Of a stretch of DNA of 20,303 nucleotides, positions 5,889 through 13,030 are shown one piece after another. The notes under the pieces were generated by a model, which was given only the letters and a program-made list of their open reading frames with translations, was not told the origin of the DNA and searched no databases. Made by a program: the position numbers and the translations under genes. The number at the start of each line of letters is the position of its first letter. Position 1 is the stretch's first letter. The DNA is from a virus. The stretch covers positions 1 to 20,303 of IMG/VR virus record IMGVR_UViG_3300038451_000214; one strand, given 5' to 3'.

Positions 5889-6587
5889 TCAGCCCTCCCG
5901 CTTGCTCGCGTAGTGCTCGTTCGCGTACAGCCAGCACGTCCCGGCCGGGATGGGATGCGTCGCGGGGACGGCGACGAAATGGTCCCCCGCGAAGTAGAAC
6001 ACGGCCCAGCCGTTGCGCCGCGCGACGGTGGCGTCCTGGGAGACGATGCCTGGGGCGAAGCTGTCGCCCAGCACGACGAGCTGGCGGGCGACCAGCTGGT
6101 CCGCGGTCGGGCGTCCCGAGGGCGGCGGGACGAGGGGCGGGACCGGCACCCCGGCGCCGGGGACGACGAGCGCTTCGAGGGCCGCGAGGTTGGCCCGCGC
6201 CATCGCGACGAGCGCCGGATGGCAGTAGCCCCAGGCGGTCTTGTTCCACGTGGCGATGATCTGGTCGGCGGTCGAGGCGGACGACTGGAGCATCACGACC
6301 AGCGCGGCGTACTCGCGGGCCTGGAGGATGTCGTGGAACGCCCGGGCTCCCTCGGCGAGCGTCGGGTAGTTCCAGACGTGCTCGGGGGGATTGCCGAACG
6401 AGTTGAACGGCACCGCGCCCGGCTCGTACTCCGTCAGGTCGAGCGCGTCGTCGGTCGGGCCGCGGTCGGTCGCCTCGGACCATTCCTGGAGCACGCGGGC
6501 CTGGAGCGCCACCCGGTGCTCGACGGTCGCGGGCGACGGGACGGCGGCGAGGCAGGCCGCTACGTACTCACCACGCGTGAGGGCCAC
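5889..6587 (-). CDS. Muralytic (lysozyme/glucosaminidase-like) lysis protein, 232 aa
   Basis: GTG at 6587-6585. No ribosome binding site is visible, but TAGCAT lies 7 bases before the start, so a leaderless message is possible. Residues about 40-130 carry PFNSFGNPPEHVWNYPTLAEGARAFHDIL...AREYAALVVML and ADQIIATWNKTAWGYC. They match the pattern of lysozyme-superfamily domains in actinobacteria (N-P...YP...AEG..A....L....Y..I...L......W) that cleave the glycan strand. E42 and E79 are candidate acid residues, not proven. A Pro-rich linker (VVPGAGVPVPPLVPPPSG) leads to a C-terminal domain of about 75 residues (VVLGDSFAPGIVSQ ... NGWAVFYFAGDHFVAVP), possibly wall-binding. There is no signal peptide. 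It is the first gene of the lysis cassette. Confidence 0.78.
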   Translation of the reverse strand: MALTRGEYVAACLAAVPSPATVEHRVALQARVLQEWSEATDRGPTDDALDLTEYEPGAVPFNSFGNPPEHVWNYPTLAEGARAFHDILQAREYAALVVMLQSSASTADQIIATWNKTAWGYCHPALVAMARANLAALEALVVPGAGVPVPPLVPPPSGRPTADQLVARQLVVLGDSFAPGIVSQDATVARRNGWAVFYFAGDHFVAVPATHPIPAGTCWLYANEHYASKREG

Positions 6588-6594
6588 GCGTGAG
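6571..6594. repeat. Tandem CCACGCGTGAG direct repeat at the lysis-cassette start
   Basis: CCACGCGTGAG occurs at 6571-6581 and again at 6584-6594, with a 13-base period. Each copy contains the palindrome CACGCGTG. The pair overlaps the GTG start of the muralytic gene and abuts its -10-like TAGCAT. It could be an operator, or simply a short duplication. Confidence 0.4.
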
Positions 6595-6600
6595 ATGCTA
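6595..6600 (-). promoter_or_regulatory. -10-like TAGCAT, possible leaderless promoter for the lysis cassette
   Basis: On the minus strand TAGCAT (6600-6595) fits TANNNT and is separated by exactly 7 bases from the GTG start. Transcription would begin at or next to the start codon. No good -35 is visible. The spacing equals that of TACACT before the gene at 10023. Confidence 0.35.
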
Positions 6601-6635
6601 ACCGCGGCGGCCCAGACGACCGGGGATTTGGCGGC

Positions 6636-6664
6636 TTTACTTTGCCACGGGAGTCGGCTACCGT
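6636..6664 (+). promoter_or_regulatory. Promoter of the plus-strand accessory island
   Basis: TTTACT (6636-6641), 17 bases, then TACCGT (6659-6664). The 17 bases 6648-6664 (CGGGAGTCGGCTACCGT) are identical to the early-operon promoter on the minus strand at 3741-3725. The leader beyond is also similar (GTG-TCCTGGG, then a purine-rich binding site), with 27 bases from -10 to ATG against 29 there. It faces away from the lysis-cassette promoter. Confidence 0.6.
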
Positions 6665-6691
6665 TAGGGGTGTCCTGGGAGGGAGGAAGCG

Positions 6692-6910
6692 ATGGGAGCT
6701 CTGGTCGTGTTGGTGGTCCTCGGGACCATCGTGTGGATGATTGCCGACGCCCGACAGAAGGGCCGCTCCTGGGGGAGCGTCACCGGGTGGGTTATCGGCG
6801 CCATATGCCTGTGGATCGTCGTGTTCCCGTGCTACCTCGTCGTCCGGCGGCACTTCGACGAGGCGATCGACCATGACACCGCGCCCACCTCGAAAACCCT
6901 AGACGTCTAG
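6692..6910 (+). CDS. Small two-segment membrane protein, 72 aa, first gene of the accessory island
   Basis: ATG at 6692 follows GGGAGGGAGGAAGCG, a strong ribosome binding site, 27 bases after a promoter -10. Residues 3-18 (ALVVLVVLGTIVWMIA) and 30-52 (VTGWVIGAICLWIVVFPCYLVV) are hydrophobic. They are joined by the basic loop DARQKGRSWGS, and RRHFDEAIDHD follows. The motif LWIVxFPxYLxxR is common in small actinobacterial membrane proteins of unknown role. The last codons and stop lie inside the repeated 25-bp block (stop TAG 6908-6910 is part of the palindrome). It is co-directional with the G1 peptidase 22 bases downstream, so the two probably share one message. Role unknown; immunity, exclusion or peptidase partner are possible. 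Confidence 0.75.
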   Translation: MGALVVLVVLGTIVWMIADARQKGRSWGSVTGWVIGAICLWIVVFPCYLVVRRHFDEAIDHDTAPTSKTLDV

Positions 6911-6915
6911 GCAAT
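6891..6915. repeat. Copy 2 of the 25-bp block with palindrome CCTAGACGTCTAGG
   Basis: Palindrome at 6898-6911 inside a 25-bp block identical to 3763-3787. Here it covers the last codons and stop of the membrane-protein gene and ends 17 bases before the ATG of the G1 peptidase. That position would suit a site controlling the peptidase alone, by protein binding or as an RNA hairpin. Confidence 0.75.
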
Positions 6916-6932
6916 TCAGAGAGGAACCGACC

Positions 6933-7787
6933 ATGCGAAAGCTCACCGTAGCCGCAGCCCTCGCCCTCGCGACATTGGGCCTCGCGACCCCCGCGGGCGC
7001 GGTGACCCACGCGAGCTACCCGCGCGGTCACGCTCTGTCGTGCCACGTCGGCTACCGCGGGCTAGTCCGGCACCACTGGGTCACGGTCGGCGGTCGGCGC
7101 ATCCTGCGCGGCTACGTCGATTGCATCTGGCACCCGGTCGTCTCGTCCCTGTCGGCACCCGTCGCGACCCCCGGCCTTGCCTCGACAAACTGGTCCGGTT
7201 ACGTCCTAACGGGTGAGTACCAGGCGGTGAGCGGTGAGTGGACCGTCCCGACGCTCAACTGCGCCGTCGTCCCGGGCGGGGTCACTGTGGACTGGGTTGG
7301 CGTCAACGGTTGGGACGGCTCGGCGAACCTCTTCCAGACGGGGAGCGAGTCGGCCTGCGTGAATGGCGTGCAGGCTAATGACGCTTGGTGGACTGACGCG
7401 GCGCTCGGCTACGTCGCCCAGGACCAGCTCGCGGTAAACGCGGGCGACGTGATCTCGGCCGAGGTCCAGCAGTCGTCCTCGGGGACGTGGACGGCGACGG
7501 TCACGGACGTGACCTCGGGCCAGAGCGCCACCGCGAGCGATTCGGCGGTCTACGCCGGCTCCTCCGCCGAGTGGGTCACCGAGGACCCTACCGTGCAGGG
7601 CAGCTCGGACCTCACCCCACTCGCCGACTTCGGGATCGTGACGTTCACCAACCTCCAAGTCGTCCCGACGAGCGCGCTCACCTACGCCGACGCGATCGAG
7701 ATGCAGACATCCGGCGGCACGGTGGAGGCGATGCCGAGCCAGCCGCAGGGTGCCTCGTTCTCCGTCACCTACGAACCGACGACCTGA
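6933..7787 (+). CDS. Secreted G1 family glutamic peptidase (eqolisin), 284 aa
   Basis: ATG at 6933 with GAGAGGAA upstream. Residues 1-23 are a signal peptide (MRKLTVAAALALATLGLATPAGA), so the product is exported. A short propeptide-like part with two Cys follows. From residue 84 the G1 pattern is clear: STNWSGYVLTG, then AVSGEWTVP, VDWVGVNGWDGS, LFQTGSES, DAWWTD, AEWVTEDPT, PLADFGIVTFTN. The family's catalytic dyad, Gln and Glu, corresponds to Gln135 in LFQTG and Glu213 in AEWVTED; both are kept, so the enzyme should be active. Known members (scytalidoglutamic peptidase) work at acid pH. It is the only exported enzyme here, on the strand opposite the phage genes, and convergent with the tail gene ending at 7829. 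It is probably a cargo gene from a bacterial host. Confidence 0.92.
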   Translation: MRKLTVAAALALATLGLATPAGAVTHASYPRGHALSCHVGYRGLVRHHWVTVGGRRILRGYVDCIWHPVVSSLSAPVATPGLASTNWSGYVLTGEYQAVSGEWTVPTLNCAVVPGGVTVDWVGVNGWDGSANLFQTGSESACVNGVQANDAWWTDAALGYVAQDQLAVNAGDVISAEVQQSSSGTWTATVTDVTSGQSATASDSAVYAGSSAEWVTEDPTVQGSSDLTPLADFGIVTFTNLQVVPTSALTYADAIEMQTSGGTVEAMPSQPQGASFSVTYEPTT

Positions 7788-7828
7788 CGCACGCCCTGGT
7801 CGGGTCGGCGGGCAGGCAGACGCTGGGG

Positions 7829-8320
7829 CTAGGTTGAGCCGACGTAAAAGGCGTGGAGGTAGGTGCTACCCGACCCGGCGATAGTGGCCGGTGCGCCACC
7901 ATTCTGGTAGACATAAAACCCCAGGGTGTCGTTTGCTGCACACTTCACAAGCCCTGATGTGGTGCTCCCGATGAGGGTCCCCGAGGAGCCTTGGCGGATT
8001 TGCGACCCATTGTGGTAAGTGAGAGCGGTTAACAGGACCTCAGCGGCCGAAATGTATACGCTACAGGTTGTGGAATAAAGACCGGCGATTGGCACCACAG
8101 CGTTGTTTGACGCGACGCTGAAGCCGTAACCACTCGCCTCAGTCCCGCCAAGCGTGATCTGGGTTGACGCACCGAGCACTAAGGTCACCGCTACTGAGTT
8201 GTAATACAGTCCATACGGCGCCTCGGCCAGGAAGGTTTCGTTGTTGGCGATTGTGTTCCAATCGCTCACCGCGAGGGTGTCACCCGTAACGTGTACCGGG
8301 GGCGTCCCCCACACGGCCAC
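7829..8320 (-). CDS. Tail-tip receptor-binding-like protein, 163 aa
   Basis: GTG at 8320-8318, two bases after the stop of the intein-bearing gene. Residues 1-37 (VTGDTLAVSDWNTIANNETFLAEAPYG) match the GDxxxAxxWNxxxxNxxFL motif that starts many phage tail-fibre and baseplate proteins and docks them to the virion. Residues about 40-163 are rich in small beta strands and end with VKCAANDTLGFYVYQNGGAPATIAG...STYLHAFYVGS. This resembles a C1q/TNF-like jelly roll, used for trimeric receptor binding. The DNA is visibly less GC-rich than the hub and tape measure genes, fitting exchange of a host-range module. Receptor binding is inferred from motif and position as last tail gene. Confidence 0.72.
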   Translation of the reverse strand: MAVWGTPPVHVTGDTLAVSDWNTIANNETFLAEAPYGLYYNSVAVTLVLGASTQITLGGTEASGYGFSVASNNAVVPIAGLYSTTCSVYISAAEVLLTALTYHNGSQIRQGSSGTLIGSTTSGLVKCAANDTLGFYVYQNGGAPATIAGSGSTYLHAFYVGST

Positions 8321-8322
8321 GG

Positions 8323-10023
8323 CTACACCTTCGCCTTTCGCCCCGAGCGCGGGTTCGCTTTCCGCTCACGAGCGACGTGGGTCGCGACCGACTCACCAGG
8401 CTTGCCTCCGGTCGGCCCTGGCGCGAACCCCCGCCCCATCGCCTCATCGTCCTGCCACCGAATGTCCTCGGCCGTCTCGCCGGGGAACCAGTGCCGCACG
8501 TCGAACGGCCGACTGGCGACCCAGTTCTCCACCTCCGTGTGATTCGCCGGCCAGACCACCTCGACCCACTGACCTCCGACCGCGGCGTTGGCGCAGTCGC
8601 AGCAGAAGAACCGACGGTCGGTGAAGCTCGCCATCTGCGCGGAGTTGCAGCCAGGGAAGGGACAGTTCCCGGTATGGATATAACCGTCGAGAACAAAGCT
8701 CTCTGTTCCAGGGACCGTCGCGCAATACACCGGCTCATATCGGTCAGTCGCCTCGACGCTTTCAACCTCGTAGTCAATCACCTCAGCATTCTGAACCGAT
8801 GCCCAGTGGTCATAGCGGCGGCGATGTTCGGCAATCAAAAAGAACTCTGGGGTTAGCCGAGAACGAACGAAACCAATGCTATGAATCTCAGACCACACAC
8901 CTTTGATGCCTTTGCGTGTCCGCGAGATGATCGGGTATGTACCGAGTCCGAGACGCAACGCCAGACGTTCGACGAATTGCAGGTGTTCAAGTCGAGCAGA
9001 ATATAGAACCGCTTGGCCTTTCTTGGTCACATGACCGTCAGCCGCGAAGTAGCCAGCCAACCAGCCATAGAGATAGGACGGCGACTCATCGAGCGACGGG
9101 AGCACCTTAAAGTACGCAGGAAGATCAACGACGCGTAGGGCGTCTCGCCCTGAGATTTCGTAAGTATGAGACTCTGAGAAATATTTGAGCAACGCGGCGT
9201 CTTTCTCCGCATAAAGGGTGACCTGGCTACCCAGCGCGTACCGCGCCCCATCGCCGAACGTGAACCCCCGAGCAATACCGAACTGCGATGGGCGTAGTCC
9301 TTTCCCACGGGATAACGAACACGGCATCAATGAAGCCAGGCGTTGTCCTGCGACAAGGTCTTTGGTGAGCACCGAGTGCATGTCACGTCGCAACGGATCG
9401 GCCCTGGAACGGACCAACCAACGATGCTCCGCTGTCGTGTAGATGGTCCTGTGTCGCTTGCTCCTGACGAGGTTGAGCGCGTATAGCTGTTGCACCCCGC
9501 GCTCAGTGATTGGCGCTGGAACCCATACGCCACCATTCTGAGCTGTCGTGAGCACAGTCTGGATCGTTCCAGCCGTCTCGGCAAACGTCTTCGGGCCATC
9601 GGGGGTGAGGAACTTTTCCTCGCCAGCAAAACAGGAGACGACCCAGCGCCCCGCGTTCACGTAGGCCATCGCCTTGACGGTGGGGTGCACCGAGCGGTCG
9701 GCGATGACCTCCAGCTTGCGCTCAGGCGACAGTGGCACCTGGCCGCGGTGTTCGGCCGCCGAGCGCCAGACGATGCGCTGGGGGGGCGTCCAGGCGGGGT
9801 CCTCGGGCTGCTGCGCCGGGTCGGCGACGACGGCGCGGACGTGGGCGACGAGGGAGTCCACCAGCTTGTCGTGGATGTGGTCGGCCGGGTTCTCGTGCTT
9901 GTGGCGGCGGATTTGGTCGGCGACGTTGCCCGCCATCTGGAGCCGGTCGATGCCGGGACGCGGCAAATACGCGGCGTGAACCTCTGCGTGGTCAAGAACG
10001 GGGGCGATTCCGGGCACGCGCAT
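8323..10023 (-). CDS. Zinc-ribbon tail-region protein interrupted by an intein, 566 aa precursor
   Basis: ATG at 10023-10021 without a ribosome binding site; TACACT lies 7 bases upstream. Residues 1-130 and 454-566 are the mature protein (243 aa after splicing). The N-part ends AMAYVNAGRWVVS and the C-part begins CPFPGCNSAQMASF...FFCCDCANAA. Rejoining gives an unbroken GRWVVSCPFPGC...CCDC zinc ribbon followed by FDVRHWFPGETAEDIR. Actinophage tail-region proteins with a GRWV-C zinc ribbon and a later R(N/H)W-PGET segment are known by eye as a common unassigned family. Residues 131-453 are an intein. The mature protein probably works in tail tip assembly or host interaction; its exact role is unknown. 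Confidence 0.88.
   Translation of the reverse strand: MRVPGIAPVLDHAEVHAAYLPRPGIDRLQMAGNVADQIRRHKHENPADHIHDKLVDSLVAHVRAVVADPAQQPEDPAWTPPQRIVWRSAAEHRGQVPLSPERKLEVIADRSVHPTVKAMAYVNAGRWVVSCFAGEEKFLTPDGPKTFAETAGTIQTVLTTAQNGGVWVPAPITERGVQQLYALNLVRSKRHRTIYTTAEHRWLVRSRADPLRRDMHSVLTKDLVAGQRLASLMPCSLSRGKGLRPSQFGIARGFTFGDGARYALGSQVTLYAEKDAALLKYFSESHTYEISGRDALRVVDLPAYFKVLPSLDESPSYLYGWLAGYFAADGHVTKKGQAVLYSARLEHLQFVERLALRLGLGTYPIISRTRKGIKGVWSEIHSIGFVRSRLTPEFFLIAEHRRRYDHWASVQNAEVIDYEVESVEATDRYEPVYCATVPGTESFVLDGYIHTGNCPFPGCNSAQMASFTDRRFFCCDCANAAVGGQWVEVVWPANHTEVENWVASRPFDVRHWFPGETAEDIRWQDDEAMGRGFAPGPTGGKPGESVATHVARERKANPRSGRKAKV
8665..9633 (-). mobile_element. Mini-to-full intein with LAGLIDADG homing endonuclease, 323 aa
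   Basis: It starts at Cys131 (TGT, 9633-9631) and ends at Asn453 (AAC, 8667-8665), with Cys454 as the +1 residue. Block A is CFAGEEKFLTPDG. Block B is RTIYTTAEHRWLV with TxxH. A LAGLIDADG-like motif occurs at WLAGYFAADGHV (321-332), and SARLEHLQFVERLALRLGL follows. Blocks F/G are PVYCATVPGTESFVLDGYIHTGN with penultimate His-Thr-Gly-Asn, then Cys. Only one LAGLIDADG motif is plain to me; a second, degenerate one may lie in the following 60 residues. The nested DNA is clearly lower in GC than the flanks, a sign of separate origin. Insertion falls exactly on the first Cys of a zinc ribbon. Confidence 0.92.
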
Positions 10024-10030
10024 CGGTGTC

Positions 10031-10036
10031 AGTGTA
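10031..10036 (-). promoter_or_regulatory. -10-like TACACT, possible leaderless promoter for the intein-bearing gene
   Basis: Minus-strand TACACT (10036-10031) fits TANNNT and is followed by exactly 7 bases, then the ATG at 10023. No ribosome binding site precedes that ATG, so a message starting at the A of ATG would make sense. No good -35 is visible. The spacing matches that before the gene at 6587. Confidence 0.35.
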
Positions 10037-10048
10037 GGTCAGAGCGCT

Positions 10049-13030
10049 TCACAACGTTAGGACCCCTGTAGCGGACCCGAATTGCCAGCTACCCAGCACG
10101 ATTGGCACCGTGGCGCTGACCGTGAGCGGTGCCGAGGACCCGGAGACATGGGCCAGCTCGAACGGGCTGGTCACGAGCGTCGTCCTCCACCACGGCCCGT
10201 CCCCGCTCGTCCCGAAGTCCACGTCGTGCTCAATCGACTCGATGAGCACGTTGCCCGTGTATTCGCTCCCCGGCGAGAACGCGGGGCTGCCGGCCATGCC
10301 CTGGTACTCGACGGTGATCTGGTCGTAGAGCGTGCGCCCGAGCATCTGCGGGAGGTTCGCCCCCAGGTTGAAGGTCTGGTCGAGCGTGAAGGCCGAGGGG
10401 CGGACCTGGGCCGCGGCGTAGATCACCCCGTACCACTCGGCGACCAGCAGGGCGTCCGAGTCGTAGAGGAACAAAAGCGAGGTGAGCCCCTGGAGGGTCC
10501 GGTCGCCGAACTGGCTGGCCGAGACCGCCATCCGCGCGTCCTGGACCTGCGAGAAGACCTGGATGGGGTTGCCGCTGCTCGCCGACTTACCATTGTCGTT
10601 CGCCGCCGAGGGCCGCGCGCTCTGCGCCTGGATGTCGTTCCAGACGTCCAGGTCGTCGATGCCGAGGGCGAACCCCTTGGCGACAAAGCGGTAGGTGCAG
10701 GCCGCGGTGTCGCCGAAGATGCCCTGCGAGGTGTAGGCGCGGGCCGAGTTCATGATCCCCACCGCGCCCCCCTGGCCGATGACGTACTGCCGGTTCAGCG
10801 CGTAGATGTTCCCGTCCTGGCCCTGGAAGATGAGCCCCGGTTCGGTCTCGGTGATGAGCTGCACGTAGTCGAGCGCCGTCGTCGTGGTGACGGGCTGGGT
10901 CTCGCCGTAGACGGAGGTCTTGAACGGCGTCCCGATGGCCGTGAGGCCCGCCGGGAACGCGGCAACGGCGAGCACCTTGTTCAGCCGCGCCGAGGCCCCC
11001 GCCGCGTTCGACGCGCCGAGGTCGTTGCCCTGGAACCACCAGCCGGTCGTGTAGTGGGACGCAACGTCAGGCTGGGTAAGCGCCGATGAGTAGAGGGCGA
11101 CGTCCTGGATGAGACCCGCGAAACCCTGGGAGGGACCAGCAGAACAACCAACGGTGACCGCGGTGAGGTCAGTCAGACTCGGCCCGATCCCCCATGATAC
11201 GTCGAATGCACCGTCAATATAGAACGAAAATAACGAACCAGACAAGGTGACGACGACGTGGTGGAGAGAGCCGTCCATCAGCACCTGCGAGTTCGAGTAC
11301 GGGTCATCGAGGAGGTAACTGGCATTGAGAAGAAGGCGCCCGTAGTTGGTGGATGCCGTTGCTCCGGAACCTGTCGAGTAGGCTCCGACCAGGATGTTGA
11401 ATGTTCCCCCCGTACAGGTTCCCGAGAACAATGTGCAGAGCGGCGCGAAGGTCACCGCCTCCCCGACGTTGCTCCCCGTCGCGTTCCCGCTCATGTAGAC
11501 CGTCGAGCCGACAATCGCTGTGACCGTCGTGTTGTTCGGGACGTCCGCCGCGACCACGACCCAGCCCACCTCCACGCCCGTGGTTGATCCGACGCTCGTG
11601 AGCTCGTTGTTCGAGTTCGACGTCGCGGTCGTACCGACGGGCTGCGCGCCCAGGTACTGAATCCACGCCTCGAACGTCCAGGCGGAGGCCGAGCCGAGCG
11701 GGTTGCCGAGCGTGGCAAACCCGCCGTTCGGCGCGTTGGTCGCGTTCGAGAGGTCGAGCGAGGTCGACGGGTCGTAGACGAACTGGGGCGTCGCACCCAA
11801 GAGCGGCAGGCCGCCGGGGCCGTTCAGGAGCTGACCCGGGAACGGGCCGTAGCCGGAGGCGGTCGAGGGGGTGGAGTCGCGGAGCTGGGTGGGCTTGGTC
11901 GCGGACTGCATCGTGTCGGCCCCCACCGGGTCGCCGCAGCGCCAGTAGGCGCAGAGCGTCGATTCGGCCTCGATGAGCTGCGCGTAGTTGTCCCCCGCCA
12001 GGTAGCGCAGGGACAAGAACTGGAAGGCGTCCACGGCGTGCAGCGTCACCTCGACGTTCAGTTGGTCGTCGAGGCCCGGCGTGAGCGACTGGAGGTAGCA
12101 CCAGGCAACCGGGTACGTCACCCCCTGCCACGCCGCGGTCACGCGCACGGCGTTCATGGGCTGCATCCCGGTTCCCGAGGCGGAAAGGAAGCTCGAGGCG
12201 TTCCAGGGGTCGAACGTCCCGTCCCTGCCGTCGAGCACGATGTCCAGCGTCCCGGCCTCGATGCGGTCGAGCTCGTGCTGGCGCCCCAGCGTCGTCTTGA
12301 AGGACCGCACGTAGCGCGTCACGTTGCGCCAGTTGTTCGTGAACGGGTAGGGGTCGGCGGAAATCTCCACCTGGACCTGGGGCATATTCCCCCCCGGCGT
12401 GTTCGTCGCGGGGGTTCCCGGGAGGACCGCGCAGAAGCTCACCCCGAGCGCCAGCCAAAGCACGGATGAGCCGAGGCCCCACGTCGGCTGGTGTGAGCTC
12501 GTCCCCGAGTCGACCAGGTACACGACTGAATCCCCGGTGGTCCCCGTGGCGACCGGCGTGAAGCCCGTGGGCGTGGAGGTCACGGCGACGGAGGTCTTGG
12601 CGACCCCGATGAACAACTCGCCCGCCTGGAAGCCTTGCATCGCGAAGCCGATCTCCGGCGCGGACGACGTCCCCGCGTTAGCGTTCTCCTGGTCCATCGC
12701 GTTCACGGTCGGTGGCCCAGTGAACTCCATGAGCACCAGCGTGAAGTCCGTCGCCGAGGCTGAGGCGAGGGTGACCGTAACGGTCGTGTTGCCCCCCACC
12801 GCGCCCGACGCGCTCCATTCCTCGATGCCGAGGGAGCCCGAGGCGTAGGCGTCGGTGTTGCGAATCCACGGGTTGCCCTGGGAGTCCGTGACGGATGCCG
12901 TGGCGACGCCGTTCCCGGTGAACACCACCAGCGCGAGCAGGTGCCCCTTGCCGACGCCGGAGAGCGCGACCGTCTGCGTCGTCGCGCCCGCGTTCGAGGC
13001 GTGCGCCGACTGGGTCAGCGTGGTCGCCAT
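10049..13030 (-). CDS. Tail tip/hub protein with beta-sandwich, tail-hub and LamG-like domains, 993 aa
   Basis: ATG at 13030-13028 directly abuts the stop of the tape measure gene. Residues 1-205 form a beta-sandwich (TTQTVALSGVGKGHLLALVVFTGN ... WLALGVSFCAVLPG). From 218 a tail-hub-like segment begins (VQVEISADPYPFTNNWRNVTRYVRSF, then ELDRIEAGTLDIVLDGRDGTFDPWN). Residues about 358-660 look like a concanavalin/LamG sugar-binding domain (AYWRCGD, WTFEAWIQYLG, HHVVVTLSGSLFSFYIDGAFD, GFAGLIQDVALYSSAL). About 480-530 is an inserted small beta module (GVEVGWVVVAADVPNNTTVTAIVGSTVYMSGNATGS). Residues 670-993 return to hub-like structure. Position after the tape measure fits the tail tip (Dit/Tal type). 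Sugar binding is inferred. M216 has its own binding site and might be an internal start. Confidence 0.82.
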   Translation of the reverse strand: MATTLTQSAHASNAGATTQTVALSGVGKGHLLALVVFTGNGVATASVTDSQGNPWIRNTDAYASGSLGIEEWSASGAVGGNTTVTVTLASASATDFTLVLMEFTGPPTVNAMDQENANAGTSSAPEIGFAMQGFQAGELFIGVAKTSVAVTSTPTGFTPVATGTTGDSVVYLVDSGTSSHQPTWGLGSSVLWLALGVSFCAVLPGTPATNTPGGNMPQVQVEISADPYPFTNNWRNVTRYVRSFKTTLGRQHELDRIEAGTLDIVLDGRDGTFDPWNASSFLSASGTGMQPMNAVRVTAAWQGVTYPVAWCYLQSLTPGLDDQLNVEVTLHAVDAFQFLSLRYLAGDNYAQLIEAESTLCAYWRCGDPVGADTMQSATKPTQLRDSTPSTASGYGPFPGQLLNGPGGLPLLGATPQFVYDPSTSLDLSNATNAPNGGFATLGNPLGSASAWTFEAWIQYLGAQPVGTTATSNSNNELTSVGSTTGVEVGWVVVAADVPNNTTVTAIVGSTVYMSGNATGSNVGEAVTFAPLCTLFSGTCTGGTFNILVGAYSTGSGATASTNYGRLLLNASYLLDDPYSNSQVLMDGSLHHVVVTLSGSLFSFYIDGAFDVSWGIGPSLTDLTAVTVGCSAGPSQGFAGLIQDVALYSSALTQPDVASHYTTGWWFQGNDLGASNAAGASARLNKVLAVAAFPAGLTAIGTPFKTSVYGETQPVTTTTALDYVQLITETEPGLIFQGQDGNIYALNRQYVIGQGGAVGIMNSARAYTSQGIFGDTAACTYRFVAKGFALGIDDLDVWNDIQAQSARPSAANDNGKSASSGNPIQVFSQVQDARMAVSASQFGDRTLQGLTSLLFLYDSDALLVAEWYGVIYAAAQVRPSAFTLDQTFNLGANLPQMLGRTLYDQITVEYQGMAGSPAFSPGSEYTGNVLIESIEHDVDFGTSGDGPWWRTTLVTSPFELAHVSGSSAPLTVSATVPIVLGSWQFGSATGVLTL

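Noticed and set aside
7788-7828. Terminator between convergent genes
   Set aside because: Only short imperfect GGGC/GCCC pairs; no supported hairpin.
10082-11089. Long plus-strand frame of 335 codons
   Set aside because: Antisense to the hub gene, Arg/Gly/Val-rich as expected from high-GC shadow; no ribosome binding site.
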